Shown here: piece after piece, positions 19,469-27,684 of the stretch
Layout of the letters: every line of letters starts with the position of its first letter
How positions within the stretch are numbered: the stretch's first letter is position 1
Assembly (NCBI GenBank): GCA_946479075.1
Contig: CAMLDT010000013.1
Span: 1-31,933, forward strand
DNA length: 31,933 bases
Direction: 5' to 3'
DNA from: an uncultured Polaromonas sp.
GTDB lineage: Bacteria; Pseudomonadota; Gammaproteobacteria; Burkholderiales; Burkholderiaceae
Position numbers and translations under genes: made by a program
Notes under the pieces: generated by a model
Told to the model about the DNA's origin: nothing
Seen by the model: only the letters and a program-made list of their open reading frames with translations
Database searches by the model: none

Positions 19469-20935
19469 ATGAGCTTTGACCTGGTCCTGTTTGGCGGCAC
19501 CGGCGACCTGACCTGGCGCAAGCTGATGCCCGCGCTGTTCCAGGCCTTCCGGCACGGATCCCTGCCCGCAAATGGACGCATCATCGGCGTCGGCCGGGAC
19601 AGCATGAGCGACGAGCAGTACCGCGCGTTGATTCAATCGCGGTTTGACAGCGTGGAGCTCGCCAAGCGGCCCAGCGGCGACGAGTTCGAGCGTTTTGCCG
19701 CCCTGCTGCACTACCTGCGCATGGACCTGTCCCAGGCGGCCGACTACGCGCAACTCGCTGAAACCCTCAAAGCCCGCCAGGCCGACACCGTGGTGATGTA
19801 CCTGGCCACGGCACCAGCGCTGTTCACCGGCATCTGCGAAAACATGGCCGCCGTGGGACTGAACGGTCCGCAAACCCGGGTGGTGCTGGAAAAGCCGCTG
19901 GGCCACGACCTGGCCTCGAACCGCGCCATCAACGAGGCGGTGCTGAAGGTGCTGCCCGAAAAGCAGATCTTCCGCATCGACCATTACCTCGGCAAGCCCT
20001 CGGTCCAGAACCTGTTTGCCATGCGTTTCGGCAACTCGCTGTTCGAGCCGCTGTGGCGGCGGGAAACCATTGCCAACATCCAGATCACGATTGCCGAAGA
20101 ACTCGGCGTTGAAAAACGCGGTGCCTTTTACGACAGCACCGGCGCGTTGCGCGACATGGTGCAGAACCATGCACTGCAACTGCTGTGCGCCATCGGCATG
20201 GAGCCGCCCATCAATGCGCATGCCGACGCCATCCGCGACGAAAAGCTCAAGGTGCTGCGTTCGCTCAAGCCCTGGACGCCGGAAAGCCTGAAGCAGCACG
20301 TGGTGCGCGGGCAGTATGCGGCCGGCACCATCGATGGCGAGGCGGTGCCCGGCTATCTGCAGGAAAGTGGTGTGAATCCCGAGAGCCGCACCGAGACCTT
20401 TGTGGCCCTGCGTACCGAGATTGCCAACTGGCGCTGGGCCGGCGTGCCGTTTTACATCCGCACCGGCAAACGCCTGGCGGATCGCGACGCGCACATCGAG
20501 GTCAATTTTCGGCCCACGCCGCACGCGATCTTCAAGTCACCGCAAGGCGCGGGCAACCGGCTGGTGATCAACCTGCAGCCCAAAGACGGGCTGGAACTGC
20601 ACCTGTTCGCCCAGGGCCAGGACAACCGCGCCGGAGGACGTGCTGCGAGCCAGACGCTGGCGCCGGTGCAACTGGACCTGGATTTTGACAAGCGCTTCGG
20701 CGCCGAACGTGTCGGCGCCTATGAGCGCCTGCTGCTGGACGTGATCAACGGCCGGCTCAATCTGTTTGTGCGCAGCGACGAACAGGAAGAAGCCTGGCGC
20801 TGGGTCGAACCCATCCTCGACACCTGGCAGCAAGACCCCTCCGCGCCGCGTCCCTATGCGGCGGGCACCTGGGGACCGAGCGCCTCTAGCGCGATGATTG
20901 CCAGGGACGACTATTGCTGGAGCGAGGAGTGTTAG
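19469..20935 (+). CDS. zwf: Glucose-6-phosphate 1-dehydrogenase
   Basis: Oxidises glucose 6-phosphate to 6-phosphogluconolactone with NADP+, the entry to the pentose phosphate and Entner-Doudoroff routes. The 488-residue protein starts [19 protein letters not shown], with the nucleotide-binding GGTGDL motif (9-14), the lysine-containing EKPLGHD block (141-147) and the active-site signature RIDHYLGK (169-176). Length is normal. No clear ribosome binding site precedes the ATG; the leader is occupied by the HexR-like box. The stop lies 22 bases inside the following regulator gene, so zwf and hexR are co-transcribed and probably coupled. Confidence 0.97.
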   Translation: MSFDLVLFGGTGDLTWRKLMPALFQAFRHGSLPANGRIIGVGRDSMSDEQYRALIQSRFDSVELAKRPSGDEFERFAALLHYLRMDLSQAADYAQLAETLKARQADTVVMYLATAPALFTGICENMAAVGLNGPQTRVVLEKPLGHDLASNRAINEAVLKVLPEKQIFRIDHYLGKPSVQNLFAMRFGNSLFEPLWRRETIANIQITIAEELGVEKRGAFYDSTGALRDMVQNHALQLLCAIGMEPPINAHADAIRDEKLKVLRSLKPWTPESLKQHVVRGQYAAGTIDGEAVPGYLQESGVNPESRTETFVALRTEIANWRWAGVPFYIRTGKRLADRDAHIEVNFRPTPHAIFKSPQGAGNRLVINLQPKDGLELHLFAQGQDNRAGGRAASQTLAPVQLDLDFDKRFGAERVGAYERLLLDVINGRLNLFVRSDEQEEAWRWVEPILDTWQQDPSAPRPYAAGTWGPSASSAMIARDDYCWSEEC

Positions 20936-21777
20936 ACCGGATCAAGGCGTCGCTTCCCTCGCTGGCGCCGGCGGAGCAGCGGGTCGCGCACCTGGTGCTG
21001 GGCGATCCGCGGGCTTTTGCAAATCTGCCGGTGACGGAGCTGGCCTCGCGCGCGCATGTGAGCAAACCGACGGTGATCCGCTTTTGCCGCAGCGTCGGTT
21101 ATGACGGGCTGTCGGACTTCAAGCTCAAGCTGGCCGGCAGTGTCAGTGAAGGTGTGCCTTTTATCCACCGCAGCGTCGATACCGACGACAAGACCAGCGA
21201 CGTGCTGGTCAAGGTCATCGACAACACCGTGGCGGCCTTCCTCAAATACCGCAATGACGCCAGCTCGGCAGCCATTGAAAAAGCCGCGCAGGCACTGGCC
21301 GCCACCTATAAAACCGGGCACCGCATCGAGTTTTTCGGCGCCGGCAACTCCGGCATCGTCGCGCAGGACGCACAGCACAAGTTTTTCCGCCTGGGTGTGC
21401 ACGCCATCGCCTACAGCGACGGGCACATGCAGGTCATGAGTGCCTCGATGCTGGGGCCCGGGGACTGCGTGGTGATCATCTCGAATTCGGGCCGCACGCG
21501 CGACCTGATGGACGCCGAAAGCATTGCGCGCAAGAATGGCGCAACCACCATCGTCGTCACCGCCAGCGGCTCACCACTGGCTTCGGCCGGCCACATCCAT
21601 CTGGCCGCCGACCATCCCGAAGGCTACGACCGCTACAGCCCCATGGTGTCGCGCCTGCTGCACCTGATGATCATTGACATTCTGGCCACCTGTGTCGCGC
21701 TGCGCATCGGTGGAGAAAAACTGCAGCCGCTGCTCAGGGAAATGAAAAACAACCTGCGCAGCAAGCGCTACGCCTGA
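20914..21777 (+). CDS. hexR: HexR-type RpiR-family transcriptional regulator
   Basis: A 287-residue regulator with an N-terminal RpiR helix-turn-helix domain (about 1-77; recognition segment VTELASRAHVSKPTVIRFCRSVGY) and a C-terminal sugar isomerase (SIS) domain (about 125-260; FFGAGNSGIVAQDAQHKF and IISNSGRTRDLM). In Proteobacteria HexR represses zwf, edd and eda and is released by 2-keto-3-deoxy-6-phosphogluconate; that function is known for the family and inferred here from the position after zwf and the operator upstream of it. The TTG at 20914 is preferred because AGGGA lies six bases before it; a GTG at 20929 is the alternative and would remove five residues. It overlaps zwf by 22 bases. 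It converges with the ACBP gene, with no visible terminator in between. Confidence 0.88.
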   Translation: MLERGVLDRIKASLPSLAPAEQRVAHLVLGDPRAFANLPVTELASRAHVSKPTVIRFCRSVGYDGLSDFKLKLAGSVSEGVPFIHRSVDTDDKTSDVLVKVIDNTVAAFLKYRNDASSAAIEKAAQALAATYKTGHRIEFFGAGNSGIVAQDAQHKFFRLGVHAIAYSDGHMQVMSASMLGPGDCVVIISNSGRTRDLMDAESIARKNGATTIVVTASGSPLASAGHIHLAADHPEGYDRYSPMVSRLLHLMIIDILATCVALRIGGEKLQPLLREMKNNLRSKRYA

Positions 21778-21813
21778 GGGACGTTCGGCGGCTTGCGGCG
21801 CCCCGGCTGGAGG

Positions 21814-22068
21814 TCAGCTCAGCGACTCGATCAGGTCAATGTATTGCTGCATCGCGTCTTCCTGCGAAGTGCCCTTGAGCTTGCTCCATGCATCCCACTT
21901 GGCACGGGCGACCATGTCGCTGAAGCCGGGTTTCTTCTCCGTGTTGTCACCGCCGCTGCCCTGTTTGTAGAGTGCGTAAATTTTCAGCAAGGTGGCGTTG
22001 TCGGGCCGCTCACTGAGGTTTTTGGAATCGGCCATGGCCTTGTCGAATGCGGCTTTGAGGTCTGACAT
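21814..22068 (-). CDS. Acyl-CoA-binding protein
   Basis: An 84-residue four-helix protein that binds and shuttles long-chain acyl-CoA. The family's core YALYKQGSGGDN and the KWDAWSKLKGTSQEDAMQQYI block are clear, and length is that of classic ACBP (about 86-90). The ATG at 22068 has GGAG eight bases upstream; the frame beyond it is leader. It diverges from a wax ester synthase/DGAT gene that consumes acyl-CoA, which supports a role in feeding storage-lipid synthesis. ACBP is common in eukaryotes and scattered in bacteria, mainly Proteobacteria. Confidence 0.95.
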   Translation of the reverse strand: MSDLKAAFDKAMADSKNLSERPDNATLLKIYALYKQGSGGDNTEKKPGFSDMVARAKWDAWSKLKGTSQEDAMQQYIDLIESLS

Positions 22069-22181
22069 GAAGTTGCTCCGTAAGGGTGGGGAAGGCCCCA
22101 TGAATTGGGGTAACTGCCCGGTATCTTAGCCACACCGTTGCCCGCAAAATAGACCCTTGCCCCCACGCTCGTGGCCAAGCC

Positions 22182-22206
22182 GTTCGCCCTGAGCCTGTCG
22201 AAGGGT
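22182..22206. repeat. Short dispersed repeat containing CCTGAGCCTGTCGAAGG
   Basis: The core TTCGCCCTGAGCCTGTCGAA is a sequence I recognise as a very common intergenic repeat in many proteobacterial genomes. A single copy sits in the 215-base divergent region between the ACBP and the wax ester synthase genes. Confidence 0.55.
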
Positions 22207-22283
22207 GCACAGGCCGCTTATTTTTCCCGGGGCGGCCCTGCGAAAGAGGGTCCCCTCGCCTTTGATGTTTATCTGGAGATTTC

Positions 22284-23807
22284 ATGGTCACACGCGTAAC
22301 GGCCCGGGCTGCGGGCAAAAAAGTCGCGAAGAATGTACAGAAAAACGTGACGCGTGCGGTCTCGGGCACCCTGGGTCTGTCGGGCGAGCGCATGAGCAAG
22401 GTGGACACCGCCTGGCTGCGCATGGATACGCCTTCCAACCTCATGATGATTGTCGGCGTCTGGCAGCTCACGCCGGGTGTCAGCCACGCCGCGGTGTGTG
22501 AACGCCTGGAAGGCAGCCTGCTCAAGTACGCGCGCTTCAAACAGCGGGTGATGGAAGACGCGGCCGGCGCCACCTGGGTCAATGACCGTTACTTCGACGT
22601 CAAAAACCACGTCATTGCCGAGAAGTTGCCCCGGTCCGCAAAGGGCAAGGCGCAGGAGCTGTTGCAGGACCGCGTGGCCGAACTCGCCATGCAGCCGCTG
22701 GACCGCAAGCGCCCGCTGTGGCAGATCCACCTGATCGAGGATTACACCGGCCCCGACGGTGTCAAGGGCAGCGCCATGATTGTGCGCATCCACCATTGCA
22801 TCGCGGACGGCATCGCCCTGATCTCGGTGACCATGTCACTGGTGGACGGCGGCGCCGCGCCCCCCGAGCGGCGCAAAAAGGACACGGGTGGCGGCGCCGA
22901 AGACTGGATTGCCGACACACTGCTCAAGCCGTTCACCGACCTGACGGTCAAGGCGCTGGGCGCGGCCGGCGAAGGGGCCGTGCGTTCGCTGCACCTGCTC
23001 AGTGACCCGCAAAAAGGCATGGCCGGCTCGCTCGACATGGCCAAGGTCATGCTGCAGGTGCTGAAAGACGGCGCAGCGCTGGCGCTGATGCCGGACGATT
23101 CGAAGACGCGGCTGAAGGGCAAACCGGGCACGACCAAAAAGGTGGCCTGGTGCCAGCCAATCCCGCTCGACGAGGTCAAGGCCGTTGGCAAGGCGCTGAA
23201 CTGCTCGATCAACGACGTGCTGCTGAGCTGCGTGGCCGGCGCCATCGGCGAATACCTCAAGTCGCATGGCGACGATGTGAAGGGCCAGGAAATCCGCGCC
23301 ATGGTACCGGTGAACCTGCGGCCCATGGAGCAAGCCTACAAGCTCGGCAACCGTTTTGGCCTGGTGCCACTGGTGCTGCCCATCGGCGTCGACAACCCCA
23401 TCGAGCGTGTGTATGAAGTGCGCAGGCGCATGGCCGCGCTCAAGGGCAGCTACCAGCCGCTGCTGGCCTTCAGCCTGCTGGCGATTGCCGGCCTGCTGAT
23501 CAAGCCTGCGCAGGACGCGATGCTGAACCTGTTCGCAAAAAAAACCACCGCCGTCATGACCAACGTGCCGGGCCCGCGCGACAAGCTCAAGTTTTGCGGA
23601 TCAACCCTGGAGCAAAGCATGTTCTGGGTGCCGCAGTCCGGCGACGTCGGGCTGGGCGTCTCCATCCTGAGCTACGGCGGCGGCGTGCAGTTTGGCGTGA
23701 TCACCGACAGCACGCTCTGCCCCGAACCCCAGCGCATCATCGACGAGTTCATTCCGGAGTTTGCCAAGCTGTCGATCGTGACCTTGATGCTGCCCTGGGG
23801 CGAGTAA
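22284..23807 (+). CDS. Wax ester synthase / diacylglycerol acyltransferase (WS/DGAT)
   Basis: Transfers an acyl group from acyl-CoA to a fatty alcohol or diacylglycerol to make wax esters or triacylglycerol, storage lipids formed at the membrane. The 507-residue protein carries the catalytic HHxxxDG motif as HHCIADG (170-176), preceded by the family block RKRPLWQIHLIEDY (141-154), and the C-terminal DUF1298 half with CSINDVLLSCVAGAI and TNVPGPR. A basic extension of about 35 residues precedes SKVDTAWLRMD, where most family members begin; the ATG at 22284 has GGAG seven bases upstream and is accepted. The divergent ACBP gene supports acyl-CoA supply. Confidence 0.95.
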   Translation: MVTRVTARAAGKKVAKNVQKNVTRAVSGTLGLSGERMSKVDTAWLRMDTPSNLMMIVGVWQLTPGVSHAAVCERLEGSLLKYARFKQRVMEDAAGATWVNDRYFDVKNHVIAEKLPRSAKGKAQELLQDRVAELAMQPLDRKRPLWQIHLIEDYTGPDGVKGSAMIVRIHHCIADGIALISVTMSLVDGGAAPPERRKKDTGGGAEDWIADTLLKPFTDLTVKALGAAGEGAVRSLHLLSDPQKGMAGSLDMAKVMLQVLKDGAALALMPDDSKTRLKGKPGTTKKVAWCQPIPLDEVKAVGKALNCSINDVLLSCVAGAIGEYLKSHGDDVKGQEIRAMVPVNLRPMEQAYKLGNRFGLVPLVLPIGVDNPIERVYEVRRRMAALKGSYQPLLAFSLLAIAGLLIKPAQDAMLNLFAKKTTAVMTNVPGPRDKLKFCGSTLEQSMFWVPQSGDVGLGVSILSYGGGVQFGVITDSTLCPEPQRIIDEFIPEFAKLSIVTLMLPWGE

Positions 23808-23817
23808 GCCAGCTGGA

Positions 23818-23884
23818 TTTACAAGGGTTTTAGGGCTCCCGCCCATACTGGGCGAGCGCGAGCAGCTATTGAATTTATAGCAAG
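23818..23884 (+). repeat. Dispersed repeat copy D (between WS/DGAT and coaX)
   Basis: The cleanest copy: TTTTAGGGCTCCCGCCC, then GGCGAGCGCGAGCAGCTATT and GAATTTATAGCAAG. It fills most of the 91 bases between two convergent genes, which have no other terminator-like structure; GGGCTCCCGCCC and GCCC-ATACT-GGGC can form small hairpins. Confidence 0.8.
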
Positions 23885-23898
23885 CCCCTTGCAGTGGG

Positions 23899-24672
23899 TC
23901 AGGCTTCCACCGGAAACCGCCGCGAGGCAATCTCCAGCAAGCCATCAAAAATCAGCCCTTCCACAAGTTCGAAGCGAACCGACATGCTGGGGCCCATCTT
24001 CCACCCGGCGCCGCCGGTCATGATGCATTCCGGCGCCTCGCCACAATGCCGCGTGACGTTTTCGACCATGCGTTGCACCGCCCCGGCAATCGCGAACGTC
24101 CCGCCGCTGGTCAGCGCGTCGCTGGTGTTGGTGGGGAAATCCTTCACGTCACCGGTGGGCACATGCAGGCCGGCCGTGCCGGATTCGAGCGCGCGCAGCA
24201 TGATGCCGTGGCCCGGCAGGATGATGCCGCCGAGGAAACGGCCGGATGCGTCGATGGCTTCGACGGTGACCGCCGTGCCGACCATCACCACCACACAGGG
24301 TTTGCGGATGCCGCGGGCCAGCAGGCGGTGCCGCGCGCCTATCATCGCGACCCAGCGGTCCGCGCCCAGGCGCGCGGGGTGGTCATAACCGTTGGTCACG
24401 CCGGCTTCCTGGGCACTCGGAATCACCCAGCGCGGGGCGACATCCCAAAGCTCCATCTGCTCGACCACGCGGCGCTTGACCGCGTCGCCGGCCACGATAC
24501 AACCGAGGATGCGCGTGGGTGCAGGCAGGTTGTTCCATTCTTCATCGGCGAGCTTGTCGATGTTCTCCAGGAACACCGCGCCGTGGGCCAGCACGCGCGA
24601 TCCCGCGAGCGGGGCCTCGTACTGGGCCCACTTCAGGCGGGTGTTGCCCACGTCAAGTGCTAGAAAAGTCAT
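23899..24672 (-). CDS. coaX: Type III pantothenate kinase CoaX
   Basis: First step of coenzyme A synthesis, phosphorylation of pantothenate. The 257-residue protein of the ASKHA fold has the ATP-binding opening [12 protein letters not shown] (4-15), the catalytic Asp in RLGADRW (D105), [11 protein letters not shown] and GGIILPG. The length is usual. The ATG at 24672 lacks a good ribosome binding site; CATAAT just before it on the minus strand could be a -10 box, in which case the gene may have its own promoter with a very short leader. It is the last gene of the minus-strand string starting with the peptide transporter, 32 bases after the amidase. It is not beside birA, its usual partner in many relatives. 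Confidence 0.96.
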   Translation of the reverse strand: MTFLALDVGNTRLKWAQYEAPLAGSRVLAHGAVFLENIDKLADEEWNNLPAPTRILGCIVAGDAVKRRVVEQMELWDVAPRWVIPSAQEAGVTNGYDHPARLGADRWVAMIGARHRLLARGIRKPCVVVMVGTAVTVEAIDASGRFLGGIILPGHGIMLRALESGTAGLHVPTGDVKDFPTNTSDALTSGGTFAIAGAVQRMVENVTRHCGEAPECIMTGGAGWKMGPSMSVRFELVEGLIFDGLLEIASRRFPVEA

Positions 24673-24704
24673 GTGACAGGATTATGAACAGGTTGAGGAC
24701 GGCC

Positions 24705-26147
24705 TCAGCGCGGTCGGAACGGCCGCCCGAAATCCACGGTGCCGGCACGCACCGCCTCATAGGCGCGCGAGGCACGCAGCACCAGCGCGTCACCAAACAT
24801 CGGTCCGACGAACTGCAGGCCGACCGGCAGGCCATCGGCGGTCAGTCCGCAGGGCACGGTGCTGGCCGGCTGCTGGGTCAGGTTGAAAGGATAGGAAAAC
24901 GGCGTCCAGCCCAGCATGGCCACCGGGTCCATGGGCGTGTGGCCGGCGGGCCGCGCCTCGAAAGCCGGCACCGCCACACTGGGCGTGACCAGCAGGTCAA
25001 AACGCTGCATGAACTGGCGCATGTGCGAGCCCAGTGCGCCGCGCTGCAAATTCAGGCGCTGGATGTCCAGCAGGCTGAGCTTTTCACCCAGCATCGCCTC
25101 GGCGCGGAAGTCGGGATCGGTTTGATCCTGCTGTGCCGGCGTCAGCGTGTTCCAGACCGTCCATGCGCCGGCAAACCACAGACCGGTGGTGATCTCCAGC
25201 GGATCGTCGAAGCCGGGATCGATTTGTTCAACATGGGCGCCCAGGTCCGACAGCAATTCCACCGCCTGCGCCACCAACCGCGCCACCTCGGGGTGCACGT
25301 TTTTGGCGTAGCCCAGTGTGGGCGACCACGCAATGCGCAGGCCACGAATGCCGTCCTCCAGGCCCTGCAGGTAGTCTCTGCTGTCGGGCGGCAGCGCCGT
25401 CCAGTCGCGCGCATCGGGCTTCTTCAGCACATTCATCATCAGCGCCGCATCACGCACGCTGCGGCTGTGCGGCCCCAGATGCGCCACCGAACCGAAAGGC
25501 GACAGCGGATAGGCGGGCACACGCCCAAAACTCGGCTTGAAGCCGAAGTTGCCGCAAAACGCGGCCGGGATGCGCACCGAACCGGCGCCGTCGGTGCCGA
25601 CGGCCAGCGGCCCCATGCCCGACGCAACCGCGGCCGCCGCGCCACCGGACGAGCCGCCCGGCGTTTTCGACACATCCCAGGGATTGCGCGTGATGCCGGT
25701 GCGCGGCGAATTGGTTTCGCCCTTGCAGCCGAACTCAGGGGTGTTGGTCTTGCCCAGGATGACGGCGCCGGCTTCGCGCAGCCGGGCGGTGACGGGCGCG
25801 TCCACCTCCCAGGGCTGGTTCGCATCCACCGTGTGACTGCCGCGCAGGGTGGGCATGCCGCGCGTAAGAATCAGGTCCTTGATGGAGACCGGCACACCGT
25901 CGAGTTCAGCGCATGCGGCACCGCCCTCGCGTGAGCGCTTCCAGCGGGCCTCGCTGTCGCGCGCGGCTTGCAGGGCGGTTTCGTGCGTTACCAGGCAGAA
26001 GGCATTGAGCTGCGGATTCAGCGCCTCGATGCGGGCCAACACCGCACGGGTGGCCTCCACCGGCGAGGCCTCACCGCTTTGGTAAAGCTGCAACAGTTCT
26101 GTCGCGCTGCAGTCGGCAAGGTCGATGCGATGGGCAGAAGGCGTCAT
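24705..26147 (-). CDS. Amidase-signature family hydrolase
   Basis: A 480-residue cytoplasmic hydrolase of the amidase signature family, which cleaves amide bonds by a Ser-cisSer-Lys triad. Lys K90 (PVSIKDL), the glycine-serine stretch TPGGSSGGAAAAVASG with the bridging Ser at 166-167, and the nucleophile S190 in GTDGAGSVRIPA are all visible. The member is not GatA by context (no gatB or gatC nearby) and the exact substrate is unknown. The ATG at 26147 has GGAG seven bases upstream. It follows the M81 metallopeptidase gene by 28 bases and precedes coaX by 32, so it belongs to the transporter operon; cleavage of an amide imported by that transporter is the natural guess. Confidence 0.92.
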   Translation of the reverse strand: MTPSAHRIDLADCSATELLQLYQSGEASPVEATRAVLARIEALNPQLNAFCLVTHETALQAARDSEARWKRSREGGAACAELDGVPVSIKDLILTRGMPTLRGSHTVDANQPWEVDAPVTARLREAGAVILGKTNTPEFGCKGETNSPRTGITRNPWDVSKTPGGSSGGAAAAVASGMGPLAVGTDGAGSVRIPAAFCGNFGFKPSFGRVPAYPLSPFGSVAHLGPHSRSVRDAALMMNVLKKPDARDWTALPPDSRDYLQGLEDGIRGLRIAWSPTLGYAKNVHPEVARLVAQAVELLSDLGAHVEQIDPGFDDPLEITTGLWFAGAWTVWNTLTPAQQDQTDPDFRAEAMLGEKLSLLDIQRLNLQRGALGSHMRQFMQRFDLLVTPSVAVPAFEARPAGHTPMDPVAMLGWTPFSYPFNLTQQPASTVPCGLTADGLPVGLQFVGPMFGDALVLRASRAYEAVRAGTVDFGRPFRPR

Positions 26148-26175
26148 CGGTTACTCCAAAAAGCTGCAAATCGAA

Positions 26176-27684
26176 CTAGGGTTTGCGCCGCATCGAAGCA
26201 GGCAGGTTTTTCCACGGCAGGTCGGTCGGGTCGGCCGCCATCGGGCCGGCGGCTTTCGCCACGATGATGTCGCGGCCTGCATCGGCCACCAGCGGCGTGA
26301 AGTCGGCGCGGAAGTGGTTGGAGCTTTTGACCACGATGATCTTCATGGCTTCGGGCGCGATGCCGACCATGCGAAACAGTTCGCGGTCCAGCATCTGCAT
26401 CTGCCCGCTGGCCACCACCACCAGCACGCCGGCTATCTCCAGGCAGGCGCAGGGCCCCAGCGTGGCGGCCATGCCGGTCATCATCGGGCCTTTGAGCGTG
26501 ACCCGGCCGTCGCTGAGCGCGCGCACGGTGAACTGGCCGGTGACCGGCGGATCGCTGGACTGGCCGGTGAAGGTCGGCACCGACTGTCCCAGGCTGAGGA
26601 TGACGGTGGCCCCCACGCCGGCGGCATGCGCAGCCTCGGCTGCTTGCGGATCAAACATCAGCCCCAGCGCCACCTGGCCAGCGAACTGGCGGCCCGCGCC
26701 CTGCGCCAGCAAGGCATGCAGCAAGCCGGTGGTGTTGCTGCTGCCACCGGCGCCCGGATTGTCCTGGGTGTCGGCGATGACCAGTGGCGTCTGCAGGCCG
26801 GCCGCACGGGTCAGCGCCAAGGCGACCGCGTCCTGCGCCGGCAAAAAGTCCAGCGTCCATTGCGACGGCTCGGCCACGCGGTCGTAAAGGTGCGCAAGCG
26901 CCTCCTTCGCGCGCTCGCCATGAGCCCAGACCATGGGTCCGCACTCGCCGAAGTCGGAGGCAGGAAAACCCATGCAAAAACTCAGGCGCACACCGAACTG
27001 CGCATCGGCTTTTGCGAGCGCGTCATACAGGCCTTGCGCCGGCGCCATCCAGGTGCTTTGTGCATTCAGGGGAATCAGGAAAGGCAGGCGCCGGAATTGG
27101 CCATCCTCCTTGCGCCCCCGCGCCATGCGGCGCGCCAGCAATTCGGCGGTGAGTTCGCCGGTGGAAGCCATGTCGATGTGCGGGTAGGTGCGGTAGGCCA
27201 CCAGCGCATCGGCCTGCGCCAGCATGGCTTCGGTCACATTGGCGTGCAGGTCCAGGCTGGCGACGATGGGCAGGTCCGGGCCCACCAGCGCGCGGATGCG
27301 GGCGATCAGTTCGCCCTCTGTGTCGTCCACGTGGTCGGCCACGCCGGCCCCATGCAGGTCCAGGTAAACGGCATCAAAGCCGCCCTTCGCCACATCGGCC
27401 AGCACCGCGGCGCTGATGCGTTCAAAGGCGTCCTGCGTGACGTAAGAAGAAGGCGAAGCGCCGCACCAGGAAGCTGGCACAAGCGCCCAGCCGCGCGCCT
27501 GGGCAGCCGCGATAAAACCGCCGGCCGGCAGGTTCACGCCCGTGAGCTGGTCCAGCATGGCCTGGCCTTGCATGAAGGCCGGAAACACGTCACCGCGATT
27601 GAATGCTGCCCAGTCGGCCTTCAGGGGCGCAAAGGTGTTGGTTTCATGCTGGTAGCCGGCGATCAGGACTTTCAGTGGTGTCAA
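26176..27684 (-). CDS. M81 family metallopeptidase (MlrC-like)
   Basis: A 502-residue zinc hydrolase of the family of microcystinase C (MlrC), which in Sphingomonas opens linear microcystin fragments. Likely metal and catalytic residues are E14 (YQHETNTF), H111 (YLDLHGAG), D145 and H147 (SLDLHANV) and H169 (YPHID); the spacings 34, 2 and 22 agree with those I recall for MlrC. The C-terminal half has the family block ADTQDNPGAGGSSNTT. The start is a TTG at 27684 that overlaps the stop of the ABC ATPase gene as TTGA, with GGGAG eight bases upstream; no other start fits. The genes before it import peptides and the next one is an amidase, which points to an intracellular peptidase for an unusual peptide. 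Most family members have unknown substrates. Confidence 0.92.
   Translation of the reverse strand: MTPLKVLIAGYQHETNTFAPLKADWAAFNRGDVFPAFMQGQAMLDQLTGVNLPAGGFIAAAQARGWALVPASWCGASPSSYVTQDAFERISAAVLADVAKGGFDAVYLDLHGAGVADHVDDTEGELIARIRALVGPDLPIVASLDLHANVTEAMLAQADALVAYRTYPHIDMASTGELTAELLARRMARGRKEDGQFRRLPFLIPLNAQSTWMAPAQGLYDALAKADAQFGVRLSFCMGFPASDFGECGPMVWAHGERAKEALAHLYDRVAEPSQWTLDFLPAQDAVALALTRAAGLQTPLVIADTQDNPGAGGSSNTTGLLHALLAQGAGRQFAGQVALGLMFDPQAAEAAHAAGVGATVILSLGQSVPTFTGQSSDPPVTGQFTVRALSDGRVTLKGPMMTGMAATLGPCACLEIAGVLVVVASGQMQMLDRELFRMVGIAPEAMKIIVVKSSNHFRADFTPLVADAGRDIIVAKAAGPMAADPTDLPWKNLPASMRRKP

Noticed and set aside
19364..20524. Upstream extension of the tal frame across zwf on the minus strand
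   Set aside because: The tal protein starts correctly at 19363; the extension lies antisense to zwf and has no family features.
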